Shown piece after piece: positions 6,875-15,396 of a DNA stretch of 44,171 nucleotides. The position numbers and the translations under genes are program-made. The stretch is taken from contig DATDGR010000215.1 of the NCBI GenBank assembly GCA_036521995.1, positions 1 to 44,171 of the forward strand. Direction: 5' to 3'. Below the pieces are notes generated by a model. That model did not search any database and was not told the origin of the DNA. It saw only the letters and a program-made list of their open reading frames with translations. This DNA is from Gp13-AA77 sp036521995. GTDB lineage: Bacteria > Acidobacteriota > Terriglobia > UBA7540. Position 1 is the stretch's first letter, and the number at the start of each line of letters is the position of its first letter.

Positions 6875-8254
6875 ATGCCCAGCCCAGGTTTTACATTCGC
6901 CAATCCCCAGCCGTCGCCGGACGATTTCGACACCTTTAACCCCCAGGACGTGCTGGCGGATTCGGGTGTCTCCACCACTCCTGTGCCGGAGCCCATCCCG
7001 GCGCCCTGGCGCACGCCGCCCACCCTGTCACTCGATCAAGTCCTGGACCCAACCGCGGTGGCGCAGATTCAAAGCTCCGGTAGCATCGTCTTCCATGCGG
7101 CGGGTGATACGGGTGGCGTGAAGGAAGCCTCCCGTCAGTTCTCGGTGGCAGACGCCTTGGCCGCCGACCTTTCAGGAAAGACCTACCAGAGCGGGTGCGC
7201 TGCGTTTTTTTTCCACCTTGGGGACGTGGTCTATTACTTCGGGCAGGAACGCTACTATTACGACCAGTTCTACGACCCCTACCGCAACTACGACGGGCCC
7301 ATCTTCGCCGTTCCGGGTAACCATGATGGCGTTATGTACTCCGGTGAGCCGGCCAAGTACTCCCTCGCAGCGTTCTTCAACCATTTCTGTACGCAGGCGC
7401 CGGCCCACAGTGCGGCGGCTGCAGGCGTGGCGCGCACCACCATGACGCAGCCCGGCGTCTACTTCACCCTGGACGCGCCTTTTGTCAAGATCATCGGTCT
7501 CTACTCGAACACGAGCGAAGGGGCCACTCAGGGTGTGATCAGCGGAGGTGCCGCCGGAACGGCCCAGTTGACTTTCCTGCAGCAGCAACTGGCCACAGCC
7601 GTTTCCCAGCGCGCCCAAGGCGACCATCGGGCACTGATCATCGCCATACATCATCCGCCCTTTACCGGCAGCAGCCAGCACGTCCCAAGCCCCGCCATGC
7701 TCGCAGATATCGACAACGCCTGCGCCCAGGCTGGCATTCTGCCTGACCTCGTGCTCTCCGGCCACGCTCACCTCTATGAGCGGTACACGCGCTCGGTGCA
7801 GGGAACGCAAATGCCGTTTCTGGTGGCGGGCACCGGCGGCTACTTTAATCTCTCCAAGTTCAAAACCGGTTCCGGCGGCGCGGTGGTGAAGCCGCCCATC
7901 ACCGGAACGGACGCCAAGGGGAATCCGCTGACCCTCGAGTACTACGATGACGCCGATTGGGGCTTCCTTCGCCTTACAGTGAGCGCCTCGACGCTCACAG
8001 GCGAATTCGTGGCCGTCAGCCAGCCAGGCGGCTCAACTTCGGTGAAAGACACCTTTTCGCTGAATCTGAGCAAGCATCTGTTGACCAGCGGATCAAGCGC
8101 GCCCGCTCAGGTCCCCGTCAAGCCGAAACCAGCGCCCGCAAAACCGACGCCCGCAAAACCGAAACCCAAACCCGCCAAACCGAAGAAAGGCGCCAGTAAA
8201 CCGAAGCCTGGGACTGTCAAACCCAAACCGAAAAAGGCCGCCAAAGCGAAGTGA
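6875..8254 (+). CDS. Metallophosphoesterase with Lys/Pro/Ala-rich basic tail
   Basis: A 459-residue protein starting at ATG 6875, with a strong AAAAGGAGAAAAGAA ribosome site. All calcineurin-type metal-binding motifs are present in order: GDTGG (Asp78), HLGD (Asp117), PGNHDG (Asn149-His150), IHHPP, and SGHAHLYER. It should bind two metal ions and hydrolyse a phosphoester; the layout is closest to purple-acid-phosphatase-like or Icc-like enzymes. No signal peptide is evident; the first 65 residues are Pro-rich and disordered-looking. The last ~45 residues are almost only Lys, Pro and Ala in repeated KPKP/AKP units, like histone H1 or some cell-wall or DNA-binding tails. Substrate unknown. The gene stands alone on the plus strand. 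Confidence 0.88.
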   Translation: MPSPGFTFANPQPSPDDFDTFNPQDVLADSGVSTTPVPEPIPAPWRTPPTLSLDQVLDPTAVAQIQSSGSIVFHAAGDTGGVKEASRQFSVADALAADLSGKTYQSGCAAFFFHLGDVVYYFGQERYYYDQFYDPYRNYDGPIFAVPGNHDGVMYSGEPAKYSLAAFFNHFCTQAPAHSAAAAGVARTTMTQPGVYFTLDAPFVKIIGLYSNTSEGATQGVISGGAAGTAQLTFLQQQLATAVSQRAQGDHRALIIAIHHPPFTGSSQHVPSPAMLADIDNACAQAGILPDLVLSGHAHLYERYTRSVQGTQMPFLVAGTGGYFNLSKFKTGSGGAVVKPPITGTDAKGNPLTLEYYDDADWGFLRLTVSASTLTGEFVAVSQPGGSTSVKDTFSLNLSKHLLTSGSSAPAQVPVKPKPAPAKPTPAKPKPKPAKPKKGASKPKPGTVKPKPKKAAKAK

Positions 8255-8264
8255 AGCAGGCGTC

Positions 8265-8282
8265 GAATCAGTTTGCTGATTC
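8265..8282 (+). terminator. Weak hairpin after the phosphoesterase gene
   Basis: GAATCAG-TTTG-CTGATTC, a perfect 7-bp stem with a 4-base loop, 10 bases after the stop codon. There is no T-run behind it, so a factor-independent terminator is only possible, not shown. Confidence 0.3.
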
Positions 8283-8494
8283 TGAATGACTTGTGGGCGG
8301 GCTTTTGCCGCTCGAGGCCTAGACTTGGGTTTGGGATAGTTTCGTTTTATTGACCTATTTCTGCGTAACCTAGCCTGGCGTAAATGCCACTTGATTAATG
8401 GCCATCCGCAGCCAGGTGAAACCAACTCCTTTGCTGCGTTCATGATACAGCCAGTGCAAAAGATGCTTCTTAACGGTGTTGTGCATGTACACTT

Positions 8495-8601
8495 TTGTTG
8501 ATTCTAAAGGACATTCCAGCTTTGGGGAGGGTTTCCACAGATTTATCTTGTTGATTCTAAATCACATTCCAGCTTTGGGGAGGGGGGGTGGGGGGGGGGT
8601 G
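8495..8601. repeat. 36-bp direct repeat followed by G-tract
   Basis: Two copies, 8495-8530 and 8548-8583, of a 36-bp unit beginning TTGTTGATTCTAAA and ending AGCTTTGGGGAGG; they differ at two positions. Immediately after the second copy come runs of seven and ten G (8582-8599) broken by single other bases. The repeats and G-tract encode the Pro-rich 3' end of the minus-strand pseudogene that overlaps them. Confidence 0.7.
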
Positions 8602-9508
8602 TCACGGGTTTTCGGCGGCGGGGGCGGCGCTTGGGCTTGGCTTTGCCGGCCAGACCCAGGGTCTGCAGCAGCCCGGTGATCACCCACTGCTTGCGGTCGA
8701 TCGCCCGCCGCAGTTGGTCTCCCTGCTGCTCCATCCACATGTCGTCGGACCTCGGGCCCAGGCCCGCCAAGCAAGCCGCCCGGGTGGTGGTCCGGCGGTC
8801 TAGTTCCAGCACGTAGGCCTGCTGGGCATCCTGTTCTTCGTCCTCCACCGTCGCCAGCAAGTTCTCAAATTCCCGCTCGGTCAAGGGCGCCTGGTCTTGG
8901 GTTTTCATCAATTCCTTACAGGTCAGGCAGATCCATTGAGCCTGCGTGGAAATGGCATCCAACTGCTGGCCGTAGAGCTTTCGGAGCACGTGCTCCACCT
9001 TGAAATCGCGCTCGCGAAGCTTGTACTTGAGGATTTCCAGCGCTTCCGCCTGCTGTTTGAACTTGGCCGGGGAGTCCTCCAGGTGCTGCAGCCCGACTTC
9101 GAACACTTCCTTGGCGGTGCCCAGCAGATCGCGCTCCATCTCGTGGAACAAGCGGCGTCTCTGCAGGTCCACCTGCTGCCAGCGGTGCTCGAGGCGCGCG
9201 TCGCGGATGCGCTCCCAGGCCTGCAGCTCCAGGCAGAGCCGCGCCAGGTCCTGAAAGTGCAGGGCCAGCAAGGGCGGTACCGGCTCGTAGGGCGCGGTCA
9301 GCTCCAGGTAGATGCGCAGGGCGGCACCCGGCTCCTGATTCAGGATCCGGGTGTCCGCGAGGCCCAGCAGACGCCAGCGGCGGCCGGGGCAGGTTCTGGG
9401 CTACGCGCTGCTTCCCCTGCTCGGTGCGCGGTCGGTGGAGAGCCCGGCGTTAGCCTGCCGAGCGGCTAGAGACTCAGGGGTGCGAGCTGGCGAACGGCGT
9501 ATAGACAT
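8543..9508 (-). pseudogene. Frameshifted gene of unknown function (EGK-type N-terminus)
   Basis: The main open frame (about 9402 down to 8543) encodes a Gln/Glu/Arg-rich helical protein, with ICLTCKEL in the middle and a basic Pro-rich end. It has no good start and is closed by a TAG near 9405. Upstream, the minus strand shows TPESLAARQANAGLST (ATG at 9508), then, after one missing base, a second frame reads GPRTEQGKQRVAQNLPR, then the main frame resumes with RRWRLLGLADTRIL. Together these rebuild the N-terminus of a family I know from acidobacterial and planctomycete genomes (ANAxxSTGPRTxEGK...QN), whose function is not known. At least two frame changes are needed, so it is a decayed gene, or less likely an assembly error. 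Confidence 0.6.
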
Positions 9509-9713
9509 AGAGGTAGGCCCTCATCCTTAGCACCTCCGGTACGCGAACTGAGGCGACCTCCATCGCCTTCAGTACCCAGCTGCTAATACGTATTCTGCAC
9601 ATTTTGGGGCGCCGGTCAAGGGATTTCGGAGGATAGTTCTCGACTGCACAAGGGTGACCCAGCGTTGCGCCGGCTGGCGCAGACCGTCGGGGTCTGTGAT
9701 CTTCCCGGTTAAG

Positions 9714-9858
9714 TGGGTGGCGCATACATCGCCTTTTGCATGTATGCGATGCTGCCACGAGGTTTAGAGTATCCTCGGGCCTATGCCGCGATCGACGCTG
9801 AGGTGCGGCGAAGACCGCATACATGCCAAACAACGGCACGTGTGCGCCACCCGCCCGT
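9714..9858. repeat. MITE/REP-like palindromic element with 108-bp core
   Basis: The two ends are imperfect inverted repeats of about 40-45 bp: the left begins GTGGGTGGCGCATACATCGC, and the reverse complement of the right begins GCGGGTGGCGCACACGTGCC; both continue to GCATGTATGCG. The left end also has its own hairpin, CGCATACAT...ATGTATGCG (9721-9748). The inner and right part (9748-9855) is 94% identical (6 mismatches in 108) to 13343-13450, in the same orientation. No coding content is supported. Size, terminal symmetry and repetition suggest a non-autonomous mobile element or REP-type unit. Confidence 0.7.
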
Positions 9859-9884
9859 CAGACGCCAGCGTGGTCTTCCCAAGA

Positions 9885-10077
9885 GCGATGCTGATTCCGG
9901 TCGGGGCGCAGCGTCGCCTCGGCCACTCCTCAGACTCGCCGCCGCCGTGGGCTGCTCACTCTCATGGCACTTGCTATTGGTCCGCGTTGTTCCTTACGAT
10001 TTCCCTTAACTCAGGAGCCTAACTCGCACCGGACCCATATTGCGCTGATCCGTCATCTGGCATTCGCCAGTTCTGAT
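9885..10077 (+). repeat. Leader repeat, copy B (upstream of RND pump)
   Basis: Diverged copy of 6629-6827. The resemblance continues weakly past 10077 into the copy-A ribosome-site region (CCCAAAAAGAGAAGAACCCTGAGCCAGG against CGGCAGAAAAAGGAGAAAAG...CCCAGCCCAGG), so the piece looks like the promoter and leader of a lost phosphoesterase paralogue. It ends 109 bases before the RND start and may now serve that gene. Confidence 0.55.
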
Positions 10078-10186
10078 TGAAGGGCGCTGAGAACCCAAAA
10101 AGAGAAGAACCCTGAGCCAGGAGGCAGAAGATCAAGGAGTGGACTGCGGCGGCCGTCGCTGACCGCGCCCGCAGCGCCCGCACGTT

Positions 10187-13100
10187 ATGATCCGGCGTCT
10201 CGTTGATTTCGCACTGCAAGAGAAGCTGCTGGTGATGTCCCTGGGCATCATGCTGCTCATCTGGGGCGTCATCAGTTTTCACAACCTTCCCGTCGAGGCC
10301 TATCCCGATGTGGCGGACACGTACGTCCAGGTGATTACCCAGTGGCCCGGCCGAGCTGCCGAAGAAGTTGAGCAGCAGATCACGGTTCCGCTGGAAGTGC
10401 AGTTGAATGGCGTATCCCACCTTACCCACCTGCGTTCCGTGTCCCTTTTCGGTCTCTCGGTCGTCACCATGATCTTCGACGACGACGCCGACAATCTGTG
10501 GAGCCGCGAACAGGTGCTGGAGAGGCTCTCCCAAGTGACGCTCCCGCAGGGCGTGAGCCCGCAGATCGGCCCCGACTACAGCCCGACCGGCCAGATCTAT
10601 TTCTACACCCTGACCAGCACGAATCCGCGCTACGACGTGATGGAGCTCAAGAGCCTGCAGGACTGGGTGCTGCTGAACCAGTTCAAGTCCGTGCCGAATA
10701 TCGTCGACGACGCCATTTTCGGAGGGACCACGCGCGAATATCAGGTGCAGGTGGACCCCGACAAGCTGATTTCCTACGGCCTCAGCCTGCCTCAGGTCGA
10801 ACAGGCCCTGGCAGCCAACAACATCAACGCCGGGGGCAGTTTCATCGAGCACGGCGAGCAGGCGTTCAACGTCCGCGCCGTCGGACTGATGAGGAATACC
10901 GATGACATCGGCGCCACCGTGCTCAAATCGCAAAACGGTGCGCCCGTACACGTGCGCGATGTCGCCACCGTCGTGCAAGGGCCCAAGATCCGGCTGGGGC
11001 AGATGGGAAAGACCGTGCGCAAGCCGGACGGAACCATGGTGGACAACGACGACGTGGTGGCGGGCATCGCGCTATTGCGCAAGGGCGCTGAAGCCGAGGC
11101 TGCCCTGAACGCCCTTCACAAAAAGGTGAAGGAGCTTAACGAGCACATCCTGCCGCCGGGCGTCAAAATCGTGCCGCACATTGACCGGAGTGACCTGGTC
11201 CAGTTCACCACCCACACGGTGCTGCTCAACCTGACCAAGGGCATCGTCCTGGTGGTGTTGGTGCTGCTTCTGTTTCTCGGCAATGTGCGGAGCGCCCTGA
11301 TCGTGGCCGCTACCATACCCTTCTCGCTTCTCTTCGCGTCCATTCTGCTCAAGCTGAGCCATATTCCGGCCAACCTCCTGTCGCTGGGGGCGCTGGATTT
11401 CGGCATGATCGTGGAGGGCTCGGTGGTCATGGTAGAGAACATTGTGCGCCATGCCCGCCGTGACGCCGGGAGCGACAGCGGCCTTTCCATCGCGGAGCGC
11501 ATCCGCCGCGCCGCTCACGAAGTGCAGCGTCCGGTCTTCTTTCCCATCCTGATCATCATCGTGGCTTATTTGCCCATTTTCACCTTGCAACGAGTGGAAG
11601 GGAAGCTGTTCCGGCCTATGGCGTGGACGGTGGCTTTCGCTTTGCTCGGAGCGCTCTTTTTTGCTCTGCTGCTCGCGCCCGTGCTGGCGAGCGTCGTCTT
11701 TCGCAGCGGCGTGCGCGAGAGGTCAAACCCCCTTTTTGCCGCCATCTTGAAGGGCTACCAATGGCAGCTTCGCTGGAGCCTCAAGCATCGTTGGCTGACG
11801 GCGGCCGGCGGCGCGGCGGTTCTCGCCTTCAGCCTGTATCTTGCCTTGAGCGGCGTGATCGGCTCGGAGTTCCTGCCCCACCTTGATGAAGGCGCCATCT
11901 GGGCTCGCGGAACGCTCGCCTCGAGCACCGGACCCACTGAGGGCGAAGCGATCGTGCGGAAGGCCAGGGAGATCTTTATAGGCTTTCCCGAAGTCACGCA
12001 GGTGGTGAGCCAGGTCGGCCGGCCCGATGACGGCACGGACTCGACCGGATTCTTCAATAGCGAGTATTTCGTGGATTTGAAGCCGCGGTCGGAGTGGAGG
12101 CCGCAGTTTCACGGGGACAAAGACCTGCTGATCGCGGCGATGGACAAGAAAGTGGGAACCATCCCGGGGGTGGACTGGGGTTTCTCTCAGCCCATCGAGG
12201 ACAACGTCAACGAAGCCGTCAGCGGGGTCAAAGGCGAGCTGGCGGTGAAGATCTTTGGCACGGACCTTCATGATCTCGAGAACACGGCGGACCGGATTGT
12301 CAACGTCATGAAAGACGTGCCGGGGGTTGCCGACCTCGGCGTCTTTCGCGTGCTGGGACAACCGAACGTCAATCTGGTGGTCAACCGCGCCAAGGCCGAC
12401 CGCTACAGCATTAACGTTAGCGACGTCCAGGATGCGGTCGAGACTGCCGTGGGCGGCAACGCGGTGAGCCAGATTCTGCAAGGTGAACGGCGCTATGACC
12501 TGGTGGTCCGCTACCAGCCGCAATTCCGGGGCACGGTCGACGCCATCGCCGGCATCCGGATCCTGGCTCCCACCGGGGAACGCGTCTCGCTCGGCCAGCT
12601 CTGCGACATTCAGGTGCAGGATGGCGCGTCCATGATCTATCGAGAAGGCAACTCACGTTACATTGCCATCAAGTATAGCGTGCGCGGCCGGGACCTCGGC
12701 AGCACGGTCCGCGAAGCGATGTCCAGAGTTGCGCGTGAGGTGAAGCTGCCGGAAGGGTATCACCTGGATTGGGCGGGCGAGTACGAGAGCCAGCAGCGCG
12801 CTGCGAAGCGCCTGTCCGTAGTGATTCCCATCACGCTGCTCGTCATTTTCTTGATCCTTTATTCTGCATTTGATTCCTTCAAATGGTCGCTGCTCATCCT
12901 GCTCAACGTGGCCATGGCCCCCGCCGGCGGCCTCACCGCGCTGCTCCTCACCGGGACCCACTTCAGTGTCTCCTCGGGGCTGGGCTTCCTGGCGCTGTTC
13001 GGCGTATCGGTGCAGACCGGCGTGATTCTGGTGGAGCACATCAATCAATTGCGCGGGCAAGGCCTGGCCGTGGGCCAGGCTGTGTTCGAGGGCTCCACGC

Positions 13101-13330
13101 GCCGCCTGCGCCCCATCATGATGACGATGCTGGCCGCTTCGCTGGGTCTGCTGCCTGCGGCGGTCTCGCACGACATCGGCTCCGACTCGCAGAGGCCCTT
13201 CGCCATTGTCATTGTGGGCGGACTGCTGGCCGCGCTTTTCTTCAGCGTCATTCTGCTGCCGATGGTCTACACTTGGCTTGCCAGCCCCGGCGACAAGTTG
13301 CCGAGCGCCGACGGGACCTTCGAGGAGTAA
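10187..13330 (+). CDS. RND-superfamily efflux transporter, CzcA/CusA-like (HME type)
   Basis: A full-length 1047-residue inner-membrane pump. It has the two-fold RND layout: TM1 at about 13-30, a large periplasmic loop with NLPVEAYPDVADTYVQV, TM2-6 from about 340, TM7 near 540, a second periplasmic loop, and TM8-12 from about 865. TM4 carries DFGMIVEGSVVMVEN. By alignment to CzcA, Asp402 is Asp404 and Glu415 is Glu417, but the proton-relay residue Asp408 is Glu410, a conservative change. Family members drive metal or drug export by proton antiport together with a membrane-fusion protein and an outer-membrane channel; neither gene is beside it, so it is an orphan and the substrate is open. No clear ribosome site precedes ATG 10187. 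The gene is bracketed by copies of a 108-bp repeat. Confidence 0.92.
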   Translation: MIRRLVDFALQEKLLVMSLGIMLLIWGVISFHNLPVEAYPDVADTYVQVITQWPGRAAEEVEQQITVPLEVQLNGVSHLTHLRSVSLFGLSVVTMIFDDDADNLWSREQVLERLSQVTLPQGVSPQIGPDYSPTGQIYFYTLTSTNPRYDVMELKSLQDWVLLNQFKSVPNIVDDAIFGGTTREYQVQVDPDKLISYGLSLPQVEQALAANNINAGGSFIEHGEQAFNVRAVGLMRNTDDIGATVLKSQNGAPVHVRDVATVVQGPKIRLGQMGKTVRKPDGTMVDNDDVVAGIALLRKGAEAEAALNALHKKVKELNEHILPPGVKIVPHIDRSDLVQFTTHTVLLNLTKGIVLVVLVLLLFLGNVRSALIVAATIPFSLLFASILLKLSHIPANLLSLGALDFGMIVEGSVVMVENIVRHARRDAGSDSGLSIAERIRRAAHEVQRPVFFPILIIIVAYLPIFTLQRVEGKLFRPMAWTVAFALLGALFFALLLAPVLASVVFRSGVRERSNPLFAAILKGYQWQLRWSLKHRWLTAAGGAAVLAFSLYLALSGVIGSEFLPHLDEGAIWARGTLASSTGPTEGEAIVRKAREIFIGFPEVTQVVSQVGRPDDGTDSTGFFNSEYFVDLKPRSEWRPQFHGDKDLLIAAMDKKVGTIPGVDWGFSQPIEDNVNEAVSGVKGELAVKIFGTDLHDLENTADRIVNVMKDVPGVADLGVFRVLGQPNVNLVVNRAKADRYSINVSDVQDAVETAVGGNAVSQILQGERRYDLVVRYQPQFRGTVDAIAGIRILAPTGERVSLGQLCDIQVQDGASMIYREGNSRYIAIKYSVRGRDLGSTVREAMSRVAREVKLPEGYHLDWAGEYESQQRAAKRLSVVIPITLLVIFLILYSAFDSFKWSLLILLNVAMAPAGGLTALLLTGTHFSVSSGLGFLALFGVSVQTGVILVEHINQLRGQGLAVGQAVFEGSTRRLRPIMMTMLAASLGLLPAAVSHDIGSDSQRPFAIVIVGGLLAALFFSVILLPMVYTWLASPGDKLPSADGTFEE

Positions 13331-13342
13331 GGACCAATCACC

Positions 13343-13450
13343 GATGCTGCTGCAGGGTTTAGAGTATCCTCGGGCCTATGCCGCGATCGACGCTGAGGTG
13401 CGGCAAAGACCGCATACATGCCAAACAACGGCACGTATGCGCCACCCGCC
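13343..13450. repeat. Second copy of the 108-bp element core
   Basis: Starts 13 bases after the RND stop codon and matches 9748-9855 with 6 mismatches, same orientation. It includes the right inverted-repeat arm but lacks the left arm. With the first copy it brackets the 3.5-kb segment carrying the RND gene. Confidence 0.85.
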
Positions 13451-13687
13451 AAAGCAACGAACCGAACACCAAGTCTATGGTAGATGAGCTAGGCTTAGAA
13501 AACCCTGGGTTTATGGGGCTGCGGAGAAATCTCCCCAAGAAATTCTTCTCAAGAAAAACAAGAAACTACGACCTTGCAATTCGGACCTGTCTTGCCGGTC
13601 CGCGGCTCTTGGTCTCAAATCTGCGCGTTATCATCGGCGGGCAAACGCACCCGATCAATGACGGCGCACTGTAGGTAGATTGGTCGC

Positions 13688-13930
13688 ATGTCCAGGTTGC
13701 GGCGTCCGTTCCCTTATGACCGCTACATCTTGGTGACCGCGGACCTGCTGAGGTGGAGGGCCAAGCTGGGGGAGCGGGATTATAGGGGCTGGCGATCGCC
13801 CTGGCGCGCATCCGGGCAGTGCGGTGAAGGTGAGCTCGATGATCGCGATCAATCGGGCCGGCAGGAGAAGGGCGAACTCTGGCAGCAACGTTTCTTCGAC
13901 CTCCGACATGGTATTCTTTCTCGATAAAAG
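13688..13930 (+). pseudogene. Relic of a REP-associated (RAYT, Y1/HUH) transposase
   Basis: The first ~35 codons read MSRLRRPFPYDRYILVTADL and on to RAKLGERDYRG, matching the N-terminus of IS200-like REP-associated tyrosine transposases. One frame over follows LAIALARIRAVR, then in another frame VKVSSMIAINRAGR, then KGELWQQRFFD, all recognisable pieces of the same family in the right order. The centre that should hold the HUH motif (typically PDHWHALI) is missing, and at least three frame changes are needed, so it cannot be active. It lies 240 bases from the 108-bp repeat copy, consistent with RAYT-driven spread of those elements, though the link is inference. Confidence 0.7.
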
Positions 13931-13941
13931 GAGGCATTCCT

Positions 13942-14181
13942 ATGACCCGAAAAAGAGCGTTGATCTTGATTTGTGGTGTCGGATTATTTGCAAAGCCTGC
14001 CTCATTTCTTTATGCGGCCACTGGTCAAGAGGCGTTTTGCATTCATCCGTCGCATGGCCGTGGGGGTTGGTCGAGCCTGTGCTCAAGCATTCCTGGTGAC
14101 GCAAGAAAAAACATGGACGACCATATCAAGGCGTACCCGTCGCATAAGGGTTACGTCACCACACGACCCTGCAACATGTAG
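13942..14181 (+). CDS. Small exported Cys-containing protein, unknown
   Basis: A 79-residue product with an excellent ribosome site (AAAAGGAGG, 7 bases before the ATG). Residues 1-25 form a signal peptide: MTRKRA, then a hydrophobic core, then SFLYA with cleavage likely after Ala25. The mature ~54 residues contain Cys33, Cys47 and Cys77 plus several His and Gly. I know no family. It starts just after the RAYT relic and is followed by a non-coding gap of 265 bases in which I see nothing. The good start and signal peptide favour a real gene despite its size. Confidence 0.55.
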   Translation: MTRKRALILICGVGLFAKPASFLYAATGQEAFCIHPSHGRGGWSSLCSSIPGDARKNMDDHIKAYPSHKGYVTTRPCNM

Positions 14182-14446
14182 GAGATTGAATAAAGGCGGG
14201 CCGGGGTTTCCCACGTCTTTCAATCCGCGCCATCCTGGGGGCGTCGCAGGATAGGATTGATCTGGCCTGGTGAGGCGGGATAACTGCGTTGTTGCACAAA
14301 GGACCCATTCTGAAACGGCAGCAACGGCCCAGGAGCGGACCTCTGGTTATTGGTCACACCGGTAAAGCGGCGCGCAGATCGTGTCCAATCTCATTTGTGC
14401 GGAATGTCGGCTCAAGCTACTCTGAAGAACCTGGAGATTTTGTAGC

Positions 14447-14980
14447 ATGACAAAGCTCGTTTTCGGAATGCAGCAGTCCCTGGACGGCTACGTCGACCAC
14501 CTGAAATTGGGGCCACCCTGTCCGGCGCTCTCTCGTCACTTCATCGAGCAGGGTCGCGGCCTGACGGGCGCCGTGTACGGTCGCCGCATGTACGAAATAA
14601 TGCGTTATTGGGACGACGACCTTCCGGATTGGGACGCGGAGGACCGCGACTTTGCCGCGGTGTGGCGGAGCCAGCCGAAGTGGGTTGTGTCGCGCTCGTT
14701 GAAGTCGGTCGGCCCCAATGCCACACTTGTCGAGAATGACATCGAGGCGATGATACGTGGGCTGAAGGCTCAGTTGGCTGGGGAGATTGATGTTGCCGGG
14801 CCAAACCTGGCAGGAAGCCTGACCGACCTTGGTCTTATTGATGAGTATCGACTCTACCTCCGCCCCATCGTGCTTGGTCGGGGCACCCCATTCTTCGCCG
14901 GCCCCCGGCCGCCGCTCCGCCTTGTGACCAGCGATCTGGTTGCCGAGAATGTGATCAGGTTGACGTACGTTCCCGCTTAA
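14447..14980 (+). CDS. RibD C-terminal/DHFR-fold reductase
   Basis: A 177-residue protein of the RibD-C/dihydrofolate-reductase-like family. Typical features are the opening MTKLVFGMQQSLDGYVD, GAVYGRRMYEIM near 45, KWVVSRSL near 78, an IDVAGPNLAGSLTDLGLIDEY segment near 115 (nucleotide-binding), and LRPIVLGRGTPFF. Such proteins are probably NADPH-dependent reductases of folate-like or unknown small substrates; they are not the essential DHFR. Length is normal for the group. It stands alone; the upstream CTGGAG is a modest ribosome site. Confidence 0.85.
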   Translation: MTKLVFGMQQSLDGYVDHLKLGPPCPALSRHFIEQGRGLTGAVYGRRMYEIMRYWDDDLPDWDAEDRDFAAVWRSQPKWVVSRSLKSVGPNATLVENDIEAMIRGLKAQLAGEIDVAGPNLAGSLTDLGLIDEYRLYLRPIVLGRGTPFFAGPRPPLRLVTSDLVAENVIRLTYVPA

Positions 14981-15148
14981 TCGCGCGACTCCCCCGACGA
15001 ACTGCGCGGATGCATCAGGTCCGCTCTGGGCACATTGCGGTCGTTACGCATGGGTCGTCGTCGCAAAACTTACCCTCTTTGCAACGTCGGGAAGCCGGAC
15101 ATTTCTCGGCGATTGGGCTACAGTGTAGCTCAAGAGGACGTTGACGTT

Positions 15149-15396
15149 ATGACTAGCAATTCCGTTGTTCGCGCCCGCATCGATGAACGGACCAAGAGGG
15201 AAGCGGCGGCGCGCTGAAGAAAATCGGTCTCACCGTGTCCGACGCCTTTCGCCTGCTGCTGGTGCGCGTCGCGGCGGAAAAGGCCCTGCCGTTCGAGCCG
15301 CTCAATCCTAACGCCGAAACTGTGGCAGCGATGAAAGCCGCGCGCCGGGGCGAGCTCGTCAAGGTCGGCAAGCCCGATAAACTGCTACGGGCCTGA
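15149..15396 (+). pseudogene. RelB/DinJ-family antitoxin gene, frameshifted
   Basis: The first frame reads MTSNSVVRARIDERTKREAA and stops at a TGA after AAR. One frame over it resumes as LKKIGLTVSDAFRLLLVRVA, then EKALPFEPLNPNAETVAAMKAARRGEL. Together this is a standard DinJ/RelB antitoxin: a ribbon-helix-helix N-terminus, the LTVSDAFRLLL helix, and an acidic/basic toxin-binding tail. A single lost base in the GCGGCGGCGCG run explains the break. AGAGGA lies 10 bases before the ATG. The module is dead unless this is a sequencing error or a slippage site. Confidence 0.8.

Noticed and set aside
9474..9839. 121-residue minus-strand open frame (PLFGMYAVFAAPQRRS-type sequence)
   Set aside because: Its recognisable part is just the translated 108-bp repeat, which also appears in another frame context at 13267-13452; the repeat looks structural, not coding.
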